A stretch of DNA of 11,707 nt from Spirochaetes bacterium RBG_16_67_19. GTDB taxonomy: Bacteria; Spirochaetota; Spirochaetia; SZUA-6; DRHE01. Each line of letters starts with the position of its first letter. Position 1 is the stretch's first letter. A program made the translations under genes and the position numbers. The DNA is taken from the NCBI GenBank assembly GCA_001829505.1, contig MIBK01000237.1, forward strand, positions 15,893 to 27,599, given 5' to 3'. The notes below the pieces were generated by a model. That model searched no databases. It saw only the letters and a program-made list of their open reading frames with translations, and had not been told where the DNA came from. Below, piece by piece: positions 6,533 through 11,707 of this stretch.

Positions 6533-7852
6533 TCAGTTGCCGGTATTGAAGGTGACACTCTTGCCCCGCAGCACGACCTGGTACATATCCTCCAGGCCGG
6601 GAACCCCCTCGGCCACGTCCAGCACCTTGTCGGCCAGGTCCTCCAGGGAGCCCAGGATGAAGACGCTGTACCGGGCCTCCTCGGCGGTCTGGCTCACGGT
6701 CAGCACGTCGCGCGCCTGCCGGCGCAGCTTGCGCCGGAAATCGGACATCGCCCTGGCGTCGGAGCTGCCCTGCACGACCAGCTCGTACTTGATCCCCCCG
6801 GCCAGCGCCTTGGCCATATAGGCCCTGGCCTGTTCCAGCACGATGGGCATGGCCTTGTACACGCTGGTCTGCAGCGCGTTGATGCGCGCGGCCTGCTCCG
6901 AGGCGGTGGAGAAGGTGCGCGGGCTGTTCCAGGGCTGGGAGCCCAGCAGGCGGCCGGTGGAGGCCTCGAAGCCCTTCAGGGTGATGTTGGCCTGCCCGTA
7001 GTACTTGCCCGCGGAGCTCTCCCCGGTGGTGCGCCCGTCGATCTCCACGTACACGTCGGCGTTGAGCTTCTGGGCGATCCACTGGATCATGGAGATCGAC
7101 TCGCCGGTCTCCTCCTCGTACAAGCGCTGCTGGTCCTTCTTGAGCTTCTCCACCTGCTCCAGGTCGATGGCCTCCAGGGCGTTGGAGGTCAGGTACTCGT
7201 TGGCGATGCCCACGGCGGCCTTCATATAGAAGGGATCCTCCGTGGTCTGATCGTGGAAGTAGACCATGTAGGTCATCTGGCTCAAGTAACGGGCGATGAA
7301 GCGCTTCTCCTCAGGCGTGGGCTCCGGTCCGCTTTCCTCGGGTACCTCGGCCTCGGCGGACTCAAGCTGGACCACCCCCTCGGCGGTAGTGGCCTGGGCG
7401 CCGGCGGCCGCCGCGGCACCTCCAACCGATTCCCCGCCCAGCAGGCCGTTGGCCTTCAGGGTGTTCTCCACCGCCCGCATGTTCACCGCCACGCGGATCT
7501 CGAACAAGTAGTCCTCGCCGACCTTGTCCTTGCGCAGGGTCTCCAGGCTCTCCTTCTTGATGTAGGCGTTGGGGTTGGAGGTGTTGTACAGCACGGAGCC
7601 CAGCTTTTCCTGGTTGGCCCGCTCGCTGCCCACCCCGATCAGCTCAATCACCCCCTTGCGCACCGCGTCCATGATGGCGAAGCTGCGGGCGTTGAGCATG
7701 GAGGGGCTCTGGCCCGCGCCTTCGTACACCTTCTCGGCGGGCATGGCCGGGGCCTTGGCAGCGGGCGCGGCGGCCTGAGGTGCGGAGGCGCAGGCGGCCA
7801 GGAAAAGCAGGGCGAGCAGCGCCGCGCCGGCGGCAAACAGGCTTCTCTTCAC
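6533..7852 (-). CDS. Lipoprotein with FlgT-like N-terminal region and a TolB/CsgG-like middle domain
   Basis: This is a 439-residue lipoprotein with a textbook lipobox, LAAC (Cys21). An Ala/Pro-rich tether (22-40) is followed by a region (about 40-137) with KVYEGAGQSPSMLNARSFAI and a helical run. This pattern, in which a strand with GxG is followed by AR-xx-AI-xDA and a helix, is that of FlgT N-terminal-like domains. An Ala/Gly and Glu-rich linker (140-180) separates it from a second domain (about 183-350), with MIQWIAQKLNADVYVEIDG and then YYGQANITLKGFEASTG (284-300), typical of TolB-N/CsgG-like folds. A third alpha/beta unit (353-439) ends in a strand near YQVVLRGKSVTF. The start is GTG at 7852, fixed by a strong ribosome binding site that overlaps the previous stop. 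These assignments are pattern-based. Anchoring to the outer membrane is inferred. Confidence 0.85.
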   Translation of the reverse strand: MKRSLFAAGAALLALLFLAACASAPQAAAPAAKAPAMPAEKVYEGAGQSPSMLNARSFAIMDAVRKGVIELIGVGSERANQEKLGSVLYNTSNPNAYIKKESLETLRKDKVGEDYLFEIRVAVNMRAVENTLKANGLLGGESVGGAAAAAGAQATTAEGVVQLESAEAEVPEESGPEPTPEEKRFIARYLSQMTYMVYFHDQTTEDPFYMKAAVGIANEYLTSNALEAIDLEQVEKLKKDQQRLYEEETGESISMIQWIAQKLNADVYVEIDGRTTGESSAGKYYGQANITLKGFEASTGRLLGSQPWNSPRTFSTASEQAARINALQTSVYKAMPIVLEQARAYMAKALAGGIKYELVVQGSSDARAMSDFRRKLRRQARDVLTVSQTAEEARYSVFILGSLEDLADKVLDVAEGVPGLEDMYQVVLRGKSVTFNTGN

Positions 7853-7858
7853 GGTACT

Positions 7859-7869
7859 CCCTCCTCCTT
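7859..7869 (-). promoter_or_regulatory. Ribosome binding site overlapping the upstream stop codon
   Basis: On the minus strand the TAA stop of the first envelope gene runs straight into a purine block, AAGGAGGAGGG, which ends six bases before GTG at 7852. It justifies the GTG start and implies that ribosomes finishing the first gene re-initiate on the second. Unlike the two later gaps, this 15-base gap has no room for a hairpin. Confidence 0.7.
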
Positions 7870-9202
7870 ACAGCTTGATCGTCAGTCCCGCGCCGATAAA
7901 CAGGCCGTCGTAGTCCGGGAACAGGAACTCGGCGTCGAAGAAATACTTGGTCGGCACCAGCGAGAACCAGTTCAGGTAGCCCACGTCCAGGGTGAAACGC
8001 ATCTTCTTGTTGAACAGGTAGGCCAGGCTCAGGCCCGCCTGCCCGCCCACGTGGGTGAGGGCAAACTTCTCATCATCCGGTACGTCCGCGTACCAGAGGA
8101 AAGCGCCCCCCACGCCCGCCGCGACGGAGGGCATCACGGTGAGCCGGCCCAGGTACAGGACGTACTCCCCGCCGACGTACAGATTCAAGGGGAGGGCCGC
8201 CAGGATATTGGCGATCAGCGGCACCTCCAGGCCGAAGATCGGCCGGAAGCCGTAGAAGCCGCGCGAGATGGACTGCTTGAAACCGATCAGGCCGGTGATC
8301 TTGCCCGGGTCGTACAGCAACCCGCTGGCCACGTGCAGGTAGGGGGTGGTTTCCACGCCCAGCAGCGGGAACTCCCGCAGCTGGTCCCCCTCCTGGGGCC
8401 TGGGCCGGGCGTACAGCACCTTGCCCACCGAGACCTCGTCGCTGACCTCCTTGATCACCAGCAGGCCGTTCTCCGTGGTCAGGGTCTTGCCGGAATCCAG
8501 CACGCGGCTGGCCACCAGCACGAACTCGTCGCCCACCTTGATGCCCATGTCCCGGCCCAGCTCCAGGATCACCTCGCCGCCGTGGACCTCCAGCACCCCG
8601 GTCTTGAGCTGGAACTCGGGGATCTTGCGGATCTCGTAGGTCAGCAGGATGGCGATGCCGTCCAGGGCGCTGCGGGCCGCCCCTTGCGGGCTGTCCTCCG
8701 TTCCTTCGGTCTCCACGAAGGCCTGGGCGAAGGTGGTGCCCTGCTCCACGTTGATGAAGCTGAAGGAGGTCTTGAGGGCCACGTGGAAATCCCCGTCGTC
8801 CTTGACCTCCAGCACGTAGCTGGCCACGGAGGGCACCACCACGATGAAGGAGCCCACCAGCCGCTCGAAGTCCGACTGGGTGAAGAACTCGCGGCCCATC
8901 TGCACCGCCTCGGGCATCTCGGCGCGCACTTCCTTGAAGGCCTTGATCCTGTCGATGAACTGGCTGAGGTCGCCGGGTTCCAGGCGCTGGGTCATGCCCA
9001 GGACGTTGAAACGGCCGATGTTGACGAACACCCCGCGGATTTCCTCGTCGATTCCGCCCAGGACCGAGTCGGGAATGTCCCACTGGTAGTAGCTCAGCTT
9101 GAAAACCGCGATGTCCTTCTTTTGGGACACCTGCTGGGCTATCGCCAGCGGGGCGACCGCCAGGACCAGCAGCAGGAGCGCGACGACTCGCCTGGACTTC
9201 AT
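7868..9202 (-). CDS. Exported protein with TolB/FlgT-like periplasmic region and C-terminal beta-barrel-like domain
   Basis: This is a 444-residue protein with a Sec signal peptide (residues 1-22, cleavage after AIA, then QQV) and no lipobox Cys. Residues about 29-195 start with DIAVFKLSYYQ and continue through GRFNVLGM, a strand order seen in TolB-N/CsgG-like domains. Residues about 198-268 form a small beta unit (LEVHGGEVILELGRDMGIKVGDEFVLV, in pieces at 204-230, then VIKEVSDEVSVGKVLYA), typical of the SH3-like C-terminal domain of FlgT. From about 286 to 444 the sequence alternates hydrophobic and polar residues with aromatic girdles (FYGFRPIFGLEVPL, LNLYVGGEYVLYLG, GYLNWFSLVP) and ends in GLTIKL, which suggests an 8-stranded outer-membrane barrel. 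It is first in the operon, with a strong GGGAGGTGA before ATG. A membrane-spanning anchor for the three lipoproteins is a plausible role, unproven. Confidence 0.88.
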   Translation of the reverse strand: MKSRRVVALLLLVLAVAPLAIAQQVSQKKDIAVFKLSYYQWDIPDSVLGGIDEEIRGVFVNIGRFNVLGMTQRLEPGDLSQFIDRIKAFKEVRAEMPEAVQMGREFFTQSDFERLVGSFIVVVPSVASYVLEVKDDGDFHVALKTSFSFINVEQGTTFAQAFVETEGTEDSPQGAARSALDGIAILLTYEIRKIPEFQLKTGVLEVHGGEVILELGRDMGIKVGDEFVLVASRVLDSGKTLTTENGLLVIKEVSDEVSVGKVLYARPRPQEGDQLREFPLLGVETTPYLHVASGLLYDPGKITGLIGFKQSISRGFYGFRPIFGLEVPLIANILAALPLNLYVGGEYVLYLGRLTVMPSVAAGVGGAFLWYADVPDDEKFALTHVGGQAGLSLAYLFNKKMRFTLDVGYLNWFSLVPTKYFFDAEFLFPDYDGLFIGAGLTIKL

Positions 9203-9205
9203 GCC

Positions 9206-9273
9206 TCACCTCCCTTTTGGCACTCGCAGAATGGGTATGTTGATAAGATACAACCGCATCGACCCGATTTCCA
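9206..9273 (-). promoter_or_regulatory. Leader and candidate promoter of the envelope operon
   Basis: The ribosome binding site GGGAGGTGA (9214-9206) precedes the ATG by three bases and is the strongest in the window. Upstream, a weak candidate promoter has -35 TGGAAA (9273-9268) and -10 TATCTT (9250-9245), separated by 17 bases, each matching four of six consensus bases. Other AT-rich -10-like boxes, TATAGT (9278-9273) and TTTAAT (9285-9280), lack a good -35. The promoter is therefore uncertain; the ribosome binding site is not. Confidence 0.4.
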
Positions 9274-9300
9274 CTATAGATTAAACAATTTCAGCGGGCT

Positions 9301-9328
9301 TTGAAAGCACCGCCCGCTGTGGTATTAT
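9301..9328 (+). promoter_or_regulatory. Strong sigma-70-like promoter of the large lipoprotein gene
   Basis: A -35 box TTGAAA (9301-9306, five of six) is followed after 16 bases by a -10 box TATTAT (9323-9328, five of six). Transcription should start near 9335, only two to five bases before the ATG at 9338. A short AGGT-type purine run (9332-9335) lies at the start site itself, so the mRNA would carry little or no Shine-Dalgarno sequence. Confidence 0.65.
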
Positions 9329-9337
9329 TGTAGGTAG

Positions 9338-11212
9338 ATGCGCGCCTATCCCGGCCTGGCCGCGATCCTTCTGATTCTCCTCGCGGTTTCCTGCTCGGAT
9401 ATGTCCGTGTTCGGCCCCCAGGACGCGGTCCCGGCCAGCATCGAGGTACGCTCCCTGCGGGACGGCGGCCTGGTGCAGGTCGGCGACCCGCTGGCCTACG
9501 TGGTGCACGCGGAGCGGCAGCCCGGGGAGGACCTGGTGCTGGAGGCCACGCTCCTGGACGCCGCCGGCGGCGAAGCCTGGTCCGGCACGCTGGCCTCGCC
9601 GCAGCTGGAGGAAGAGCTGAAGCTCAAGCCTCCCGGCCTGCCCGCCGGGCTGTACCGCCTGAAGCTGGTGCTGACCCGGGAATCCGGGGCCACCGTGGAG
9701 AAGGAGCTCTCCTTCTTCTACGTGACCGGGGATTTCGCCATCGAGGGCATCAGCTCCTTCCCGCCGACCATCCAGCCGGAGAGCCGCATCCTGCTGAAGG
9801 CCGACCTGCGCTATCCGGACGGCTTCGACCCCTACGTGCGCTGGACCCAGGACGGCAAGCCACTTGGGAGCGGCCGGGTCAGCGAGGGCCTGGCCCAGGT
9901 GGGCTGGCAGGCTCCAAAGGAAGGCGTCTACCCCGTGCAGGTGGAGCTGTTTCCCACCCCCCCCCAGGATGGCCGGGACTTCCGCTTCACCTCCCCGCTG
10001 CTGGCCACCGGCAAGCTGTATGTCACCCCTTCGGCCGCAGCGGCCTCCGAGGAGCTGGGACCCCTGGAATCCTATTACCTGCTGTTCCATTTCGACGGCA
10101 GCCTGCGCGACGCGGCTTCGCCGGAGGCGGCGGAAGCGGCCGCTTTCGGGGCGGCGGAAGTTTCCAAGGCCGGACTGCGCCTGACCGAAAACGCCGGAGT
10201 CCGCTACCCGCGCCTGCTGCTGCCGGCCGCCGGCGGGCAGCCGGCCCCCTGCACCCTGACCCTGCGGCTGGAAGTGGCGGAGGGCGCCGCGGGCCGCGAC
10301 CTGCTGGCCACCGAGTCCTCCGACCGGGCCTTCCGGTTGAAGCTCGCCCTGGACCAGGAAGGGCGGCCCTGGGCGGAGCTGCTGCTGCCCACCGGCGCCG
10401 CCATGCGCCTGCCCTCGGGCATGCCCCCGCTGGCCCCCGGCCGCACCTACCGCCTGGACCTGTCGCTGCTGCCCGGCGCCCGCTCCCTGACCGCCATGTG
10501 GTTCCTGGACGGGCTGCAGACCTCCCTGGCCACCGTGAAGGCGGAGGGCGGCGCAATGCAGGCCGAAGGCACGACCCTGATCGGCGGGGAGAACGGCCTC
10601 CGCGGCCTGATCTCGGAGCTGGGGGTCTACTACCTGGACGAGGGCAAGCGGCCTTCCGTGGACCCGGGAATCTACCGCTGGGTCATGGAGAGGCGGCTGG
10701 GGCGGCGGCTGATCCTGGCAGAGGGCTTCGAGGGCTCCCGCCTGCCGGAGGGCTTCCAGGCGGCGCCCGAGACCGCCGCGCGCCTGTCGGGCGGCAGCCT
10801 GCGCCTGGACCCGGAGTCCGGCCTGACCCTGCCCTTCTTTGACCTGAACGCGGCCGCGTCCGGCGAGACGGTTCTGGAAATGGTCTTTGCCGCGCCCCTT
10901 CCCGCGGGCACCAGCGCCTCGCTCACCTGGGAGAGCGACGGAAAGGCCTTCCTGGACATCCTGCCGGAGGGCAAAGCCCTGGCCGCCGGGAAGGAAGCGG
11001 CCTCCTTCCCGGCGCTGACCGACACCCTGCAGCTGGAGCTGGGGGAAAAGAGCCTGGTCCTGAAGCTGCCGCCCCCCTCCGAACCGGTGCTGCTGGCCCT
11101 GCCCGCCCCTGCGCTGGGAAAGGAGCGCTGGCTCAAGCTGAGCGTGCGCAGCCCGGCCGCGGAGACGGGAGTCTCGCTCGACCGGATCCTGGCCTACTAT
11201 AAAGCCGAATAG
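9338..11212 (+). CDS. Large lipoprotein built of Ig-like and LamG/concanavalin-like beta-sandwich domains
   Basis: I do not recognise the exact family of this 624-residue protein. The signal peptide ends in LAVSC (Cys19), a loose lipobox of the spirochaetal kind. Two Ig-like units follow (about 33-130 and 131-230); the second has WTQDGKPLGSG and ends in the GVYPVQVELFP strand typical of such folds. Residues about 245-435 look like a LamG/concanavalin-type lectin fold: a LLFHFDGSLRDAA opening, GRTYRLDLSLLPG with WFLDGLQ in the middle, and LRGLISELGVYYLDEG at the end. A further beta-rich unit (460-624) has FEGSRLPEGFQ and ends DRILAYYKAE. Such lectin-like folds often bind glycans or protein partners, but no binding residues can be assigned. 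Surface or outer-membrane placement is inferred. The gene is alone, divergent from the envelope operon, and ends 7 bases from the next convergent gene. Confidence 0.87.
   Translation: MRAYPGLAAILLILLAVSCSDMSVFGPQDAVPASIEVRSLRDGGLVQVGDPLAYVVHAERQPGEDLVLEATLLDAAGGEAWSGTLASPQLEEELKLKPPGLPAGLYRLKLVLTRESGATVEKELSFFYVTGDFAIEGISSFPPTIQPESRILLKADLRYPDGFDPYVRWTQDGKPLGSGRVSEGLAQVGWQAPKEGVYPVQVELFPTPPQDGRDFRFTSPLLATGKLYVTPSAAAASEELGPLESYYLLFHFDGSLRDAASPEAAEAAAFGAAEVSKAGLRLTENAGVRYPRLLLPAAGGQPAPCTLTLRLEVAEGAAGRDLLATESSDRAFRLKLALDQEGRPWAELLLPTGAAMRLPSGMPPLAPGRTYRLDLSLLPGARSLTAMWFLDGLQTSLATVKAEGGAMQAEGTTLIGGENGLRGLISELGVYYLDEGKRPSVDPGIYRWVMERRLGRRLILAEGFEGSRLPEGFQAAPETAARLSGGSLRLDPESGLTLPFFDLNAAASGETVLEMVFAAPLPAGTSASLTWESDGKAFLDILPEGKALAAGKEAASFPALTDTLQLELGEKSLVLKLPPPSEPVLLALPAPALGKERWLKLSVRSPAAETGVSLDRILAYYKAE
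9957..9965 (+). repeat. Run of nine cytosines inside the large lipoprotein gene
   Basis: An uninterrupted C9 tract encodes part of Thr-Pro-Pro at about residues 207-209. Insertion or loss of one base would shift the frame and truncate the protein after its second Ig-like unit. It could be a slippage-prone site, though runs of C are less surprising in DNA this GC-rich. Confidence 0.7.
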
Positions 11213-11219
11213 CCCTGCA
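11213..11219. other. Seven-base convergent junction
   Basis: Only seven bases separate the stops of the large lipoprotein gene and the methyltransferase gene. There is no room for a terminator in the gap, so either transcript must end inside the opposing gene or run on antisense. Confidence 0.6.
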
Positions 11220-11707
11220 TCATCCGCCCAGCTCCGCGTCTACCGCCCGCCGCAGGGCGGCGATGTGCGCCGGACCCGTGCCGCAGCAGCCGCCGATGAT
11301 CGAGGCTCCAGCCAGCGCCAGGGACGGCACGTGGCGGGCCATGTCCTCGGGTCCCTGCCGGAACATCGCGCGGCCGCCTTCCAGCACCGGCAGGCCGGCG
11401 TTGGCCTGCACCAGCAGCGGCAGCGCGGTGAGGGCGCGGAAGGCGGCGGCAATGGGCAGCATCTGCTCGATGCCGTTGCCGCAGTTGGAGCCCAGCACGT
11501 CGGCCCCCGCCCGGGTCAGTCCCGCCACGGTCTGGGGGACGTCCACCCCCATGGCGGTGCGGTAGCCCGAGGGGGTCGGCCCATAGGTGAGGGTGGCCAT
11601 CACCTCCACGGCCAGGCCCAGCTCGCGGGCGGCCCGGCGCGCGCCCCGCACCGCGCAGCAGGCCTCCGTGAGGTCGATCATGGTCTCCACGCACACGATG
11701 CGCACCC
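11220..11707 (-). CDS. Homocysteine S-methyltransferase family protein, C-terminal fragment
   Basis: The window shows the last 161 residues of a protein of the BHMT/MetH-N family, which moves a methyl group to the thiol of homocysteine, or a related thiol, on a zinc-bound site. The N-terminus lies off the right edge, so a GTG at 11705 is not the true start. The zinc ligands are visible as Cys75 in LGSNCGNG and Cys140-Cys141 in GGCCGTGPAHI of the fragment, spaced as in MetH. Other family blocks are ETM(I)DLTEA (8-15), QANAGLP (100-106) and FRQGPEDMA (115-123). The protein ends 20 residues after the GGCCGT motif, so no cobalamin module follows. It is a stand-alone enzyme or the methyl-acceptor part of a split system. 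The methyl donor (betaine, S-methylmethionine or methylfolate via a partner) cannot be told from this fragment. Confidence 0.92.
   Translation of the reverse strand, partial: VRIVCVETMIDLTEACCAVRGARRAARELGLAVEVMATLTYGPTPSGYRTAMGVDVPQTVAGLTRAGADVLGSNCGNGIEQMLPIAAAFRALTALPLLVQANAGLPVLEGGRAMFRQGPEDMARHVPSLALAGASIIGGCCGTGPAHIAALRRAVDAELGG

Noticed and set aside
9251..9285. Possible flagellar sigma-28 promoter for the envelope operon
   Set aside because: A GTCGATGC block with a TAAT box at 16 bases matches only five of eight and three of four consensus bases; this is too weak to use as evidence for flagellar control.
7253..9304. 683-residue plus-strand open frame antisense to the envelope genes
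   Set aside because: It is rich in His, Gln, Gly and Leu as expected for a shadow frame of GC-rich DNA, and the minus strand carries proteins with signal peptides, lipoboxes and ribosome binding sites.

Overview
This is a GC-rich, tightly packed bacterial window with no RNA genes, insertion sequences or CRISPR arrays. It holds ten coding regions, two of them cut by the window edges. The organism is Gram-negative: the window has outer-membrane-type lipoproteins and a protein with a C-terminal beta-barrel-like region. Loose lipoboxes (FVGC, AVSC), clustered unrecognised lipoproteins and LPP20-like proteins suggest a high-GC spirochaete, but this is inference from protein style, not from a marker gene.

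Region 1 (1-2491, minus strand) is the tRNA wobble-uridine modification pair mnmE-mnmG. MnmE is complete; MnmG is cut by the left edge. The two proteins form one complex that installs (carboxymethyl)aminomethyl groups on U34.

Region 2 (2545-4231, plus strand) is a compact operon: a small coiled-coil protein of unknown function, a glycerophosphodiester phosphodiesterase and a DinB-like metal-binding protein. Both junctions are 4-base start/stop overlaps. It is divergent from mnmE, and the 53-base gap contains two fully interleaved promoter candidates that would give almost leaderless mRNAs.

Region 3 (9202 down to 4271, minus strand) is the most interesting part. It is a four-gene envelope operon: an exported protein with a TolB/FlgT-like front and a beta-barrel-like tail, then three lipoproteins. 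The module style (LPP20-like plus FlgT/FlgO/CsgG-like folds) recalls the flgO-flgP-flgT outer-membrane flagellar accessory genes of Vibrio, but no flagellar gene is present and the link is a hypothesis. Two of the three intercistronic gaps carry perfect GC hairpins. One is an 11-bp all-GC stem followed by a U-tract, which suggests that protein ratios are set by attenuation or mRNA processing.

Region 4 (9338-11212, plus strand) is a large lipoprotein made of beta-sandwich domains, with a strong, nearly leaderless promoter and a run of nine cytosines in its coding sequence. It ends 7 bases from the convergent end of a partial homocysteine S-methyltransferase gene (11220-11707, minus strand). 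No stretch longer than about 140 bases lacks a gene.
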